A stretch of 64,000 nucleotides of DNA from Brugia malayi. Taxonomy: Eukaryota; Nematoda; Chromadorea; Rhabditida; Onchocercidae. Below are positions 37,701-51,565 of this stretch, piece after piece (position 1 is the stretch's first letter; each line of letters opens with the position of its first letter). The position numbers and the translations under genes are program-made. Under the pieces are notes generated by a model that searched no databases, was not told the origin of the DNA, and saw only the letters and a program-made list of their open reading frames with translations. The DNA lies in contig NW_025062475.1 of NCBI RefSeq assembly GCF_000002995.4, forward strand, positions 1,736,001 to 1,800,000. Direction: 5' to 3'.

Positions 37701-40700
37701 TAGAAATTAAAAAATTAAATTTGTTAGAAATGCAAAAAATTTTTAAGATCATTGATAAAATTGCATATGTAAAGATAATAGTTTTTTTTTTTTTTTTTAA
37801 TGATAATTTACATTTAAAATATTTGATTACTAAAAGATTTGAATTAAATGAATAAATAAGTTGGTAGATTTATCATATAAGAGAAATATTTTTTTTTTTT
37901 TTAGCTATATCCGAAAAGAAAATTAGAACTTATAAGAATAATTTTAGAATTGAATAAAAAAGCAAAAAAAAAAAAAAATCTAACAATTATAAATATGAAA
38001 GGAAAATTTTTAAAACAATTATGGAATAGATATATTCTAAAATTAATTAATAACCATGAATCACTAAGTCCAGTATATTCGGTATATTCATACAATGCTA
38101 TTTCATCTTCTAATACCGTCCAGATTTGACGATTTGAAAAATTGATCTGTGACAAATTATACATCCATACATGTAGATATGATCCATAATCTAATAAGAT
38201 TTCATCAGCAGATGCATTTAATTCATTTTTTAAAATTTTTAATTTAACAATGCTAAGATGAAAATGAAAGATAGCTAAATCTAAGAGTAAACAATTTTAA
38301 GCATAGATTAGCTTAATTTTACTAATTAAGCTAGTTGAGCTAAGTCCGAGAAATCATAGTAGCTGAAAGAATTGTAATTGTAAGTTAAATTTAAACAAAA
38401 TTCTCAAATAGACGAGAAAAATTATTTTTGGAGAAAAAAAATTTAATTTCGTGATAATTAATCAAGATACTTTTTTCTTTTTTTAAATTTATTTAATATC
38501 ATAAGTGATTAATGATAATGGCAAATGAAATATCTCAAAAAAGTACTAAAAATGAATGAATAAATTTAAAAAATTATTTTTTTAAAGTAAAAAAAAAAAA
38601 AAAATAAAATGGTTTACTATGAAAAATTTAGCAAATAGATGGGATCAGTAAACTTTTTAATTAACATTTTTTAATTAATTTACACATCGCATTTGTAATT
38701 TGTTCATTTTGTAAATAAAATAAAACTGACCAGAAAAGTATTTTTCCATAACAGATAAACCTTCATGACCATATGAATCGATTGAAAGTAATTTATTTGG
38801 TTCAAGGCCTATTTTTACATGTAAACAACCCCAAATTGATACTATCTGTAGTGAAAAATTAAATCAAAAATTTTAATTTTTAACGAAAATTTCTTAAATA
38901 CTAATTGATGTGATAAAATTTTTAAATAGATGTAATTAAAAAGAAGGATTAATATTTGAAGAGATGAAATATTTTAAAGTTCATTTATATAACTTACAAG
39001 ATAAAGGATGAAAAGTAGAAGTACAATTAATCGTACAAACGGTTTCAATAGCCAATCGGAATAAGTTGTACGGAAAAAGTTTGCAATTAAATGATTATTT
39101 CGATAAGTTATTGTTTTCTTTTCCTCTTTAATTGTTGACAAATAAATTGTGTGACTTTTATATGGTACAACTAAAAATTGAAATTTCATCTTTTTAACTT
39201 TTTTTTTTTTAAACTTCTTTGTTATACAGAATAGAATAAATAAATTTGTTTTGGTTTTTTTTTTTTTTTTTTTCGTTTGTTACTTTCAAATTTTATTTTC
39301 TATATTTCATTTTTAATTATTTTCGCTTACAACATTATTCCATTGTTTGATTACAATTCGTATATTATTTAATACTAAAATTCAAAATTTATATGCTAAT
39401 TTTAATTTCGAATATTTGATTTAAAAATGAAAGAAATTTATGTTTTTTTTTTTTTTTGAAAAAATATAAATAAAAGAAATTATTTTAACAAAAAATGAGA
39501 TCAATTAATAATCAATTTTATTTCCTCAATCTTTTTTTTTTTGCTTATAAAAAGCATGATAGCAAAAAAAAAAATTATGTAAGGAATATATTCAATCTTA
39601 TTGATAAATTTGATCTTATGAGCAATTTCAAACAAACCTTGAAAATGTGATCCGGAATATTTCCGTTTTCTTGACGTTATCATTTTTTGAAATGTTAAGC
39701 AATGTTGTTTAGCAATTTCACGCTTACTTGTTAAAACTAATATAGCTGAAAAGTCTATCATATCTATATGGTTGACAATCAAGAAATAAATTGTCATTAT
39801 TGATTTAACTTAAACTATTACTCAAAGTGTCAATCCTTTCTGATTCCCGAAGTGTCATCCTTTCTGATTCCCGAATTAGAAGCAGTGTTTTCTTTCTCTT
39901 TTTTTTTTTTTTTTTTTTTGTCATTTGTCCTACTTTACTTACTTTTAAAAAAAAAATGGAAAACTTATGCAACTTACCCGAGAAAAAAGTTAACTGATAA
40001 ATATATGTGAATGAAATAGCCGTTGCAGCATACAAACAAAATGACTAAAAAGAAACAAAAAATAAATTTAAACGCACTTCAAATTCTTTCTTCACGATTA
40101 GATTAATGAATTAGGTAATCAAAATAATTCTTTTTGCGAGAATTCTAATTTAAATACTATAAATGTTTATTTAAGTTTTTCATTTACATTAAATTTTGTA
40201 CAAACATAAATTACTTTTATGACATTTATTTTCTCTCATATTTACACTTTCATTTAATTTTTTATAAAAATATAAATTGATAGAAATCAAATGAGAAATG
40301 ATCACATATGAATAACAATAATATAAAATGTCAATTTCATTGTTATCGTTTAGATATGAAATTCATCTAATTACTTCTATATAAAGCAAATTTTGTTTAA
40401 ATTTTATTTTTTTAACTATGAAATAAAATTAATATATATAAAGTAAAATTTTTAAATGTATATAAAAAAAATTTTTTTAAAAATTTTATTTTTTATAAAA
40501 ATTTAATAAAAATGTATGCTTACTTGAACAGATTTAAATGGTGCAAAGCAACCAACAATAAAAGAAATAAAATCAGTAAGCGATGTTATTGTAATTGATA
40601 GTGATGCATCTGTGAATGCTTTTTTCATACGTAACTCAAATGAATCAGTAAGTGAAGTTGAACGCCACGCTGATAAGGTGATAAATACATTATCAACTCC

Positions 40701-43669
40701 AACTGCTATAAATTAAAACAGTGAATTTTTTTTTTTTTGAAAATATATTTATTAAAATAAAATAAAATAAACATAGATTTTTTTTTATTAGCATTAAAAT
40801 ATCAAACACCAGCAGAAGAATATTGAACAACTATACCAATGCTTGAGTACGTCAGAGTTTTTGAAAATTTTTATGGCATACCGAAAAGTTTTATAGAACA
40901 AAATCTGAACAGTGGAATAAGCGTTTTACTAAGTATAGATTGGCAAAGAGCATTTAGACTATATATTTTTGCAAATTAGCTAAGTAATGAAGGAATAGAA
41001 TATATGATTTGATTATTGATAAATAGAATTTATTTTAAATTTATAATTTTATTCTAAAAGTAGAATTTAAAAAATACAGTAGTAAAACTTACAGAATATA
41101 ACAAATGGCATTAAATATGCAACACTTGTAATATGATAATCCAATAGTAGTAATAAACCGATAGCGCTAATAATAGCACCTGCTACACTGACAACACCGC
41201 CAGCAGCTAACCATGGTCGAGAATAAATCCAAGATGGTAGACAGCAACATAAAATTGTATACAGTAATAATGTTAGGAAACTTGGAAGTAACATTCTGAA
41301 AATAATTATTAGCTATGCTAATTTATTTTAATTTCTATAATATAGCATTAATATAAGTTAGTTACAAATAATATAAATTAATATAAGTTAGTAATTACTA
41401 AAATTAGTTATGATGTAATTTTATTAAAAAAAAATTGTTATTTTTATTTAAACTTTTAGCTTGAAAGAAGAATTTTTCATTTAAAATTAATAATTTTAGT
41501 AGAAGTAAATACAATGAATTTTTGTTTTTAATTTTAGCATAAGTATTACTAATAAGTATTACTTACTTAATTAATTGCTCACGACCATTAGCGCTTTCAA
41601 TAGCTATCGTTTCATAAGTCCATAAGGAAGTTTTGATAATATTTGAAGCATATTGCAATAAGAAATCAGCTAATTTTAGCTCCCATTTTTCAGCTAAATT
41701 ATCCTGGAAGACTGTTGAATGTCGCAATGCATAAGGTAACATAATTGCTTTTGCACCTGTAAATCTTTCTTTTCAAATTGCATTTTGTTTTTACTTTTAA
41801 TTTAATAAAAAATATTTCATTTTTTATCTTATTTGCATATTGTGCTTTTTATTTCACTTCTGAAATATTGTAAATATTCAATTCAACAAATAAAAATATT
41901 TGGAGAAAAGTTATGTTTTATTTTCAGTGATAAAATGCCAACTCTCATATTTAAATTATTAATTGAAATAAGCCAAAATTTTAAAATGTAATAAATTCAA
42001 AAGTTTTAATGAAAGTTAAACGATTAGAAACAAAAATGAAAGAAAGTGGTAAAAAGTTTGATAAGCATAATGGCTTTGTAGGACCAGAAATTCGATGCTT
42101 CTCGTCAAATGTAATACCACCCAAAAAGTTGCAAATACTAGTTAATAAGTCCAATGAGATTGAATCTGCCACTAATTTCAAAACTCTCTGATCGATAGTG
42201 TCATTTTTTGGATTTAAATCACCATTTAAAAACATTTTGAATGCAGTTATTAATGGATTTGACACGCATTCTTCTTGTAGTCTAAAAATTTTTCAAAAAA
42301 AAAAAAAAAATGTTTCTTAAATCTTTAAAAAATTTATAGTTAAAATAGAGAATAATAGGAAAAAAAATAATAATAAATTACTGCATGATAAGCAATCAAT
42401 GAAATTTTCCAAGTAGGAATGCTATTTTTAAATAACATAAAAAAATTTGCAAAAGCAATTATAAGCAAAAAAATAAAAGAATCATAAAAAATTTGCTTTC
42501 ACTTAATAAAATTTTTTAAAATCAAAAAAAAAAAAAGAAAAAAAAAAAGTTAGATCTTTTAAGTAATCAGTTCGGACAAATAAATTTCAAAATGAAAACA
42601 ATCAAATTGAAAGTAATAAAAATTTTACTTATTTTTTTTTAATGGAATGGAAAGTTTTATTAAAATTTGTTACCTGGATGATTTATGCATTAAAATATTT
42701 GCAATAATTTCATCAAATTCAGGTGAAATTGGAAATTTTACACAAATTGATGGATAATCAAAAGTCGTATCATTTGGTCCTTCAACTCGAATACTCTGTA
42801 TTACATTCCATAATTTTAATACTGCATCTAAAATAGTTGGCTTCAGTACATCTTCATCATTTACAATACTTCGTACGATAATATATCCAGTTCGTTTGAT
42901 ATCATATCTGAAATGAATGAATGAATTGAAATGAATTGAATTGAAATGAAATGAATTAAACTGAATTGAATTAAATGAATGAATGAATGAGTGAATTAAT
43001 TGAATGAAATGAATGGAATAAATGAATGAATGAACGAATGAATGAATGAATTAAGATAAATAATTTAGAAAAAATATAAATGAAATGAATGATAGTTAGA
43101 ATTAAAATAAATAATTTAGAAAAAATATAAATGAAATGAATGATAGTTAGAATTAAAATAAATAATTTAGAAAAAATATAAATGAAATGAATGATAGTTA
43201 GAATTAAAATAAATAATTTAGAAAAAATATAAATGAAATGAATGATAGTTAGAATTAAAATAAATAATTTAGAAAAAATATAAATGAAATGAATGATAGT
43301 TAGAATTAAGATAAATAATTTAGAAAAAAATATAAATGAAATGAATGATAGTTAGAATTAAGATAAATAATTTAGAAAAAATATAAATGAATGAATAACG
43401 AACCTTCTTGTAGCATAGAATGGATCATAATCATCAATATGAAATAACTCATCAAGTTGTTGTAATTCATTTCCGGCTTGTGCATTAATCGGAATATACT
43501 GACTAAGTTCATCTTTAACAAAAGCATTCTGTTGGTACTGTAAGCCAATACTCAGTGTAACTGTTAGCAGTATTGGAATTGAAATAAAGAACCATGGATG
43601 ATGAATAATTAGTAGAATATAATACTCGAAGAATTGAGAAATATATTTTTGTACAAAATTGAAATGCAT
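34774..43669 (-). CDS. Patched-related (PTR) protein with sterol-sensing domain
   Basis: Eighteen exons: 43669-43404, 42907-42674, 42281-42085, 41756-41567, 41295-41093, 40705-40524, 40044-39978, 39763-39638, 39170-38998, 38845-38731, 38190-38055, 37588-37472, 37333-37171, 37062-36793, 36098-36008, 35861-35717, 35319-35166, 34968-34774. Sum 3024 nt (1007 aa), all phases matching. The layout is that of RND-type patched relatives: first helix near residue 25, a large ectodomain, a sterol-sensing bundle (residues 296-446, with SVGVDNVFI after helix 4), a second ectodomain, and the second bundle with the GxxxD-type motif SVGFCIDF in helix 10 and HGLLILPILLTLF in helix 12. A 100-residue cytoplasmic tail ends YGSIPRSL. 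Nematode PTR proteins act in moulting, cuticle and membrane lipid handling. The donor after exon 3 (GTCCTA) is weak but gives the family's GGI...AKAIML junction. Which PTR member this is cannot be said. Confidence 0.9.
36384..36728. repeat. 31-bp minisatellite, 11 copies
   Basis: Eleven head-to-tail copies of a 31-bp unit with TATGATT spaced exactly 31 bp apart (36391 to 36701). The copies fall into variants GTTAATTG (B), ATTAATTA (A) and one GTTAATTA (C), in the order B A C A A A B B A A B. It lies in the PTR intron between the exons ending at 36793 and starting at 36098. Confidence 0.95.
42908..43055. repeat. GAAT-type degenerate tetranucleotide repeat
   Basis: A run of GAATGAAT/GAATTGAAAT-like units in PTR intron 1, directly adjoining the exon 2 acceptor at 42908 and merging into the 51-bp minisatellite. 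Confidence 0.85.
43056..43398. repeat. 51-bp minisatellite, six to seven copies
   Basis: GATAGTTAGAATTAA recurs at 43091, 43142, 43193, 43244, 43295 and 43347, a 51-bp period with one single-base insertion in the last unit. The array nearly abuts the exon 1 donor at 43403-43402, so almost all of PTR intron 1 up to its 5' end is repeat. Confidence 0.95.
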
Positions 43670-46600
43670 TGTACAAAAAAAAAAAAAAAAAAAAACCCAA
43701 AAAGCATTGAACTAATAAATTTTGATATTTTCTTTGCTTTTCGTCTCCCTCTCTCTCTCTTTTTTTTTTCTTCCAATTCTGTAATTTATAATTGATCATT
43801 CACAATTCACAAATAAAATCAATGAGAAAAATTAATTAATTAAATGAAAAGGAAATTTCAAATGAAAAAAAAAAAAGTCGACAAAATGGATTTAATTATC
43901 AAAAATTTATTCCATTTTTATATATTTCATTATTATTTTACCATATACCAATATTTTTTTTTTTTTGATTAAATGATTAATTATAATTTTTAGAAAGCAA
44001 AAGATTATGAACGAAACTCTTTAATATATTAATTAAATGTTAAGTTGAAAGATTGATTTCTTTCATGCAGGATGTGAATTACCAATATGAAGAGAGAAAA
44101 TTGATTACAAAATTGACATTGACCTTATTTGAAATTGATAAATTGATGAAAGACAACAAATATAAGTGCTTTAAAATTTAAAGTTACATCTATTTAAGAG
44201 AGAACTAAAATATACTTTAAAATTAATTATCTTCATAAATTGAGATTAATTAGCTTCTAAAATAATTTAGCAATAATCTGTTACAGTTTGCTAATATTAT
44301 CACAAAAAAAAAAAAAAAAATTCAGGTTAACAACACAATAACCTAAATTTTTTGAATAAAATTCTTTTTCCTTTTTTAGAATTTAACATTTTAGTTTTAT
44401 TTATGATAATAAAAATAGAAACATCTATTATTAATAATAATAATAAATAGAAGCAAATTAAAAAAAAAAAAAGAAAAGTTTGAATGCAATTGAAAATTGT
44501 TGAAATTTTTTTTTTTTCAAAATAATATTAATATTGTTAAAAAAGCTAAAATTTATCATTACTTTTTTTTTTGAATTATTCACAAATTATGCATTTGAAA
44601 CTATAAATTCTCAATTAGCAATAAAATTTCAACAAGTATTTTTTGTTTTTTTCATCTTAAAATCTTAAAAATTAAAAAATAAAATCTTAAAAATTTGAAA
44701 AATAAAATTAATTTCTATTTTCATTGAAATATGAATAATAAATGAATAATTGATTAATTGTAAAATGCAACATTGTCAGTTGAGAAAAGGAATGAAAATG
44801 AAATGAAAAGGTATTGAAATTTGTTTACTGCAAAATTCATTGAAACTATTAAGTATGAAAATTTGTGTTGACCATAGGTAATAATACTAAATAGCACCAA
44901 GCACTGAACAAAGTAAAATGATCAATGTACCGGGAAGTGTTAGGCTACACAATTCGTTTACTTAAATGATTATCGAGAGTTTGGCTTGCATTCCACGCAT
45001 AATTTTTTTTTTTTTTTTTTTTTTTCCCATCCATTAAACAATTTCATTGTTAAATGCGACAGTGATATTTATATAATTAAATGATAAAAAAAAACAAAAT
45101 GCAAAATATTTTATTTGAAAATATAAAAGAAAAAAAAAAGCACTGAAATTTTTTAGATTAATGATATTTTGTTAAATTTAATATTTTAAATGATATTAAA
45201 TGAATTATTAATAAAAATGAATAATATTTATATGAAAATTTATTTTAAAAGATTTTTCGTGTTTTTTTTTTTGAAAATATTTTTAAGATTTATTTTATTT
45301 GTTTGTTTATTATTCAGAAAAAAAAAGAAATTATGAACTGAGTTTCATCGTTTTTTTTTTTTTTTTTAGTTAAAAATTTTTCCTTTTTTCTTTTGAGATT
45401 TTAGAATTCTATAAAAAAAAAAATCTACCATATTTTGTTTAATAATATTTTTGAAATTTATTTCATTCTTTTCTTTATATTTATTTGGCTGATTTTTGTT
45501 TTTTTTTTTTTTTAAAACTTCACTTTAAAAAAAAAAAAAAAAGATTATTTTTATATTTTATTTTTTACTTGCCTTAAATTTTTGCATTTCTAATTGTTTA
45601 AACTATTATAATTTCAAAATTTCAATTATTCCCTCTTTTTTCTTTTTTCTTCTGTAAGAATCTATAGCAATGGTCAAATATGAAATATTGTGGCTATTTT
45701 CAATTTAAATTTAAATCTTTTAGCAATAAATAATAATTTTGAAAAATTATAAAACATACAAAATCATAAAAAATAGTCAATTCTTGAAATGCTAAGAAAA
45801 TGCAAATTTATTATGCATTAATTGTTAATTAATGGTTATTGGACAAATGTCAGCTTGTCCATCCTGGCCAAAGTAATTATACAAATCATAATCATAACCT
45901 TGTCTCCTTTCCGCCTTCCTTTTTTTTTTTTAATAAAGTCAAAAAAATTATTGTCCTACAATTAACATTGCTTTCTAATTGTTCAAGCAACATCAATACC
46001 AAAATCGATCAGTCAAATCTCGAATTTATTTCCTGAACAGTCAATTCTGATTAACAATGCTAAATTGCAACATTGCAAAAATTTTGATAAATGATATTTT
46101 CTATTTATTAATTTTGAATATATATATAATCGAATCAGTTGAGCAGATTGCTGAAGATAAAATTACAATTTACAAATACATTTTAACACCTCTAATCATG
46201 TTTTTTTTCTTTGTTGTTGTTAATTTTATTTCATTGATAATTTAAATTTGAAATAAAAACATTGTCAATTTAATCTAATATTTGAATATTTTAGGCACAA
46301 CATAAGAAATCTCAAGTACTTTCATATTTGATAACTTTGAATTGTAAAACTTTCAATGATAATTTTAAATATTTAAATCGATTAGTAATCATGTGCATTC
46401 CGATTTGCTTTGTTGCATTCCCTAATAAATGATTGTCCATCTGTCCATGCATGCTATTTATGTTTCAGCCATAAGAATGACCTTTGAACCATAGTCGAAT
46501 TATTTAGCCATAAAAGAAAGACGTAGAAAAGGAAAGAGGCAGATGAGGCATCACGATAACTGCCCACTGTCCACTGTCCACTGTCCACTACGACCTTTTT

Positions 46601-47651
46601 CGCCTTTTTTGATTGTTATTACCTCCTTTTCACTTATCGAGCCAATAATCCTTTTCTTCCTTTCTTTGTTCCCCTTTTTGTCATTTCATTTCTCTACAAA
46701 TTTTCAACTTCACTTCTTTTCAAAGGTCATTACTTTCATCTTTCCATCTATCCACTTCTGATATTATCATTTTGTGGCACCAAACATTTCAAACAAAAAA
46801 AAAAAAAATAAAATAAAATAAAATAAATAAATAAACAAATAAAAAATTATCTTTCAATTTAGAACAAAAATTTTCTATTTGATTCATTTTTATTTATCAA
46901 AATTTTTTCATCAATCTATACTTAATATGAAATCCTTATTTTTCATAAAATTTAAGAGAAAAAAAAAATTTTTTTTTTTTTCTTAACATAAATTTTTTAA
47001 GCTTTAGTCTGTGCTAACTAATCCCATTGAATTTTTTGACTAATGATGCATTTTTGAATTGAAGATAATACTTATGAGTCATCCTTATCTAAATTCAATA
47101 TCACATTTTCATAGCAAATAACTAGATTAGTTAAGGCTTCTATATCATCATATTGGCCAAGTTTAATTTGTATCAAAAAGAATGAATGAATGGAACAAAA
47201 TGGCTAAATTCGTTTTGTTTAGTTTTTTTTTTCTTTTTTGATTGAGAAAATTTTATGTGATAATAAAAGTATCATTTCTTCATGTTATTAGCTTCATTAA
47301 AATTTCAAAATAAACAACAACTATTAGGTATTTTTTTTTTTAAAACAATTTTTTGAAAATTATAACTTTAAGATAATTTAGTTCTTTTTTCGGAATGTTT
47401 CAAAAAAAAATTTTTTTTAATATTCTCAAATATCAATAAGTAATTTTTCATAAGCTATAGTTTATTTTTAAAAGTTTGTATTATACTTTCATTTAATAAT
47501 TTTAAAATGTGGTCAAATTCATAATTTATTTAGATTTTGCTCTTAAATTGCATCTTCTGATGAATCTCAATTTGTTCACATGCAAGAAAAATTGATTCAC
47601 AAATTGGATATGAAATTCCGGAAAATTGATTGATCTAATGAAACAAGCTAA
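43670..47651. other. 4 kb divergent intergenic region
   Basis: It separates the start codons of the PTR gene (minus) and the second LRR receptor (plus), so both promoters lie here. The sequence is extremely AT-rich, with dozens of poly-A/T runs. A small 7-bp tandem repeat, CCACTGT, occurs near 46563-46589. Short open frames (for example 45839-46036 and 46543-46761) look non-coding. Confidence 0.5.
46563..46589. repeat. CCACTGT 7-bp tandem repeat
   Basis: Three and a half perfect copies of CCACTGT in one of the few GC-richer patches of the divergent intergenic region. Confidence 0.85.
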
Positions 47652-49862
47652 ATGATTATCACTCTACTCCTAATTACTTTATTGTTATTATCAGTAAGTT
47701 CAATTTTGGGTCTTTGTCCACCGAATTGCACTTGTGATGAGTACCAGTTATCTGTAAATTGCAATAATATTAAATTACCATATCTTCCACCTTTGTTAAA
47801 TCCTGGCATTCAAACTTTGAAATTATCAAAATGTCACATCGAACAGGTTGATCCCGACATTATGGAATTATATCCAGGTTTGTCTTATTATTAATTTGTT
47901 AATTCAGAAAAAAAAAAAGCTATATGTAGTTGAATTAGTTAAGCTAATATTGTTTGAATAATTTAAATAGCAATAATCGAAACTTTATAACCCATATGTT
48001 TTGATCTGATTAATCATTCCATCTACTAACATTTCCTTTTGATATTTCAGTTTTTCCGGGTTTTAGAATCTAGCTCATTTTACAGATATCATACATTTGG
48101 ATTTGTCTGATAATAATATTTCTACGTTTGAAAAAAACATTTTTCGATATCAAAACAAAATGGAACTTTTAAATTTGAGCAATAATAATTTTTCGATTAT
48201 ATTCCCTAATAATTTCCGTGGTTTACATCGACTACAGGTAAAGTTTTAGAAAATTTATCAACAATTTAAAAAAAAAAAACATTTCATTTTCTGTAACAAT
48301 TATTTTTCATCATATTTAATCACACTAATCGACTTATTTTCTTATTTAACTTTTTTTTTTTTTTTTTGGCTAAATTTTCACATTTTTAAACTAACCACTT
48401 AAATAGATTAAATATTTTTATTACTCGAAAAGTTTTAAATTCTTCATTCTATCAACAATTTCAGTATCTTGATTTGTCTTTCGGTAAATTGCAAACAATT
48501 GAGTCAAATGCTTTCGAACATTTAACAGAATTGCTGGAACTTAACCTATCGTACAATGCACTTCAAAATTTATCATTTCTAAAATTTACTGATCTAACAA
48601 AGCTACAAAAATTATCAGTTGCCGGAAATCAAATTATTTATCTGGAAGATTTCATATTCAAAACATTGCCTAATTTAAGAGCTATTGATTTGAGCCAAAA
48701 TATGATTAAAACGGTATGAATTTACCATAATTTTGTTATTTCATAAATTACATTTCTAAATTATAAGTATTTTTTTGAAAAAAAAAAAAAAGAATTATAT
48801 TTTATATAATATTTGTATTTTTATATTTAATATTAAAAAAAAAAAAAAATATTTTATACAATTTTCAAATTTCATATTGTTTGTATTAATTCGTTTACTT
48901 TCAACAGATTTGAAAAAAAAAAAAGTAAAAAAACTTCTACATAATGAATATTTGAAATATCTTAGTGTAAGACAAAAATTTAAATTATAAAAAAAAAAAA
49001 CAGTTAAATTAATTTAATTTATATTTTATGTAATATTTGTTTATTATATAAAATTATTAAGACAAATCCTTAAATTTCATTAAGAAATGAAGTGATCTGC
49101 CTGAAATATATTTGATCTGAATATTTTATCAGCTCATTTTACATAATTATTTTCCAACTGATCTCTTAATACCTTTCATATGATAATTATTCAAGGTGTT
49201 ATCATTTGATAACCATCAATAGATATGATATGAAGAATTATGAATGCAGCAATGATAACAGCACAACAGATGGAAAATGATTAATAATAAATAAATTAGC
49301 ATTTTTCATTTTTCATGGCTAATTAGCTAATTAGTGAAAGATTTCGTATGAATGATAATTCAATGGTTTACTATTGCAAATGACAATTTGTTAACAAAAC
49401 AAAATTGGCTAATTTCAGGTTGCATCTGATACATTTCTTGGATTAAATATGATAAGCTTAATTGATTTATCAGAAAATTTCTTACAAGAAATTCCAATTT
49501 TTGGTCAAAATAATCTTATAAACCTGGAATATTTAAACATTGGTTTTAATAAGGTAAAAAAAAAAAAATATATGTATATATAACAGAAAATTTTTTTAAA
49601 TTTTTATTATTTTGATATTATTTAGCAATTTTTGGTATTCATTCATCAATTTCATAACTAAATTTATTTTCTAATTTTTATATCAATTTAGCTTAAAAAA
49701 ATTGAACCATATAATTTCCGACAACTTTCATCCATACTGGAATTGGATTTAACAAGAAATGAATTTTCTCTCTTACCTGCATCAGCATTTGATGGATTAT
49801 TTCGATTAAAAAAACTCAAATTAAGCGAACAACGATATCTAAAACAAATTCAGGTCATTTTC

Positions 49863-49893
<31 letters not shown>

Positions 49894-51216
49894 TCCACAA
49901 ATATAAACAAAATTGATAATATCTGAAATGTGAAAAAAACTTTTTTTGTCTTTCGTTTTTTTTTTTTCGAAGAAGGAATTAGCTATATTATCAAAAAAAA
50001 AAAAAAAAAAAAGGAAGAATGGAAATTAAATTTTAAAAATCATAAATAAATTCATTTTAGAATGGTGCATTTTCTGGATTAGCATCATTGGAAATGCTAA
50101 ATCTAAGTTATAGCTATCTCTTAGAATGCATTGATGAAAATGCTTTTGAAGTAAGCAATGCTTTACACACCTTTGATGTTAGCTTCTGTGCTTTAAAAAC
50201 TTTCCCATCCAATTTACTTGATTGGAAAAGGTAAGTAATCTATTGAGTAACTTACTGTTTGTTTATTTGATATTAACATAAATGTAAATAGAAATAAACA
50301 AAGTAAACATATATATTTCGAAAAAAAAAAACAAACATAAATTGATTTATTTCATGGCGCAATTGTCATGAGTTATAAGTTAGCGATTAAATTTTACTGC
50401 TTTCTGAAAAAATAATACTTAAGAATTTGATAATATTTCAGGGTGGCTGAATTACAGCTAAATGGTAATCCAATTCATTGTGATCATAAATTATTAGCAT
50501 TCTTACCGGATATTTTACGCCTACGATCCATTCATAATGTTATTTGCGCCACGCCGGATGAACTGTACAATATTAGTATTTCATCGCTGGTAATTTTTTT
50601 TTCACGAAAAAACTGAAAAATGAAAATTTTTTTTTTGTTTTTTCAAATCATTGGCTGATTTAGCATAAACTGATTTAATACTTTAAATGTTTCTAAATTA
50701 AAAAAAGTTTCACTGCTTTTTTAAAAGTGTATAAACGAAAAAAAAAGCCGTCAAAAAATAAAATAGACTTAAAAAAACTATAAGTAATATATTTAAAAAA
50801 AAAAAAATGAATTTCAGGATACTGTAGAGATAACATTGGAAGATGCAAAACGAACGCTTATCATTCTTTGTCCAATATTAATTATCTTTACCATACTTAT
50901 CATATTGATACTATTTTTATATTCAAAAATAACTCCAACTTATGATCAAATTAAAAAATCAAAATCATCAATTGTTAAACAACGTTTTTGTCAAAATTTG
51001 TCTGATAAGATAGAATGCTTCTCTCCGGAATACTATAATTCGATTAATGAATTCAATAGTTTTTCAGTATGTAAAAGTCAAAATACATTTATGAATTTAA
51101 TACAATCTAAAAGCTTCTATGATGGAATATCAATTCAGATACCGGTGAACGAAATTTGTACTGATAATGATATCTTCCTGAAACAAACTGATTTCATTTA
51201 TTTATCTACCAAGTGA
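47652..51216 (+). CDS. Single-pass LRR transmembrane receptor (second of two)
   Basis: Eight exons: 47652-47877, 48086-48237, 48465-48713, 49419-49553, 49692-49853, 50061-50230, 50442-50589, 50818-51216. They sum to 1641 nt (546 aa) with matching phases. The signal peptide is followed by a cysteine N-cap (CPPNCTCDEYQLSVNC), about eleven LxxLxLxxN repeats, a C-cap (NPIHCDHKLLAFL and a later Cys), one membrane helix at about 428-449 and a roughly 97-residue tail. The tail holds YDQI and YDGI, which fit the YxxΦ sorting pattern; whether they are used is unknown. Exon phases differ from the first LRR receptor and the tails share no similarity, so these are not a recent tandem pair. The ligand is unknown. 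It is divergent from the PTR gene and convergent with alpha-tubulin. Confidence 0.88.
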
Positions 51217-51218
51217 AT

Positions 51219-51360
51219 TTTGATATTAAATTCATACAGATAATGTTTTGATATTAAATTCGTGTTGAAAATGTTTTGATATTAAATTCTTGTTGATAAT
51301 GTTTTGATATTAAATTCATACTGATAACGCCTTGATATTAAATTCGTACTGATAATGATG
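51219..51360. repeat. 28-bp tandem repeat, five copies, at LRR gene 3' end
   Basis: TGATATTAAATTC recurs at 51221, 51249, 51277, 51305 and 51333, a strict 28-bp period, starting 3 nt after the stop codon. The units differ by a few bases. Confidence 0.93.
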
Positions 51361-51412
51361 TCTTCTTGAAACAAACTGATTTCATCTACTTATCTATTAA
51401 GAGAATTTTAAT
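51340..51412 (+). pseudogene. Duplicated tail-end copy of LRR receptor coding sequence
   Basis: About 60 bp here (ACTGATAATGATGTCTTCTT onward) repeats the last coding stretch of the LRR receptor at 51161-51220 (ACTGATAATGATATCTTCCT onward) with roughly seven differences. It lies beyond the functional stop codon, separated by the 28-bp repeat. In this copy the stop position reads AGA, so it is not simply a spare end. It is a local duplication, not a gene. Confidence 0.85.
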
Positions 51413-51559
51413 GTTGTATTTATCATTGCTGCTTCTGTTCCTTATGCTAATTGAATTAAGTATTACAAAAAGTATCTTTAATCATGATAAATATTGAACA
51501 AACAATTGTTGTTCAGTAATTTTCAAATCATTTTCTTCTCTTGAAAAAATAATACAGAA

Positions 51560-51565
51560 AATAAA
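51560..51565 (+). terminator. Poly(A) signal, second LRR receptor
   Basis: AATAAA about 345 nt after the stop codon; the best candidate in this 3' region. Confidence 0.35.

Noticed and set aside
1372..51216. The two LRR receptors as a tandem duplicate pair
   Set aside because: They are 40 kb apart with different exon phases, tail sequences and caps; shared LRR architecture alone is not evidence of recent duplication.
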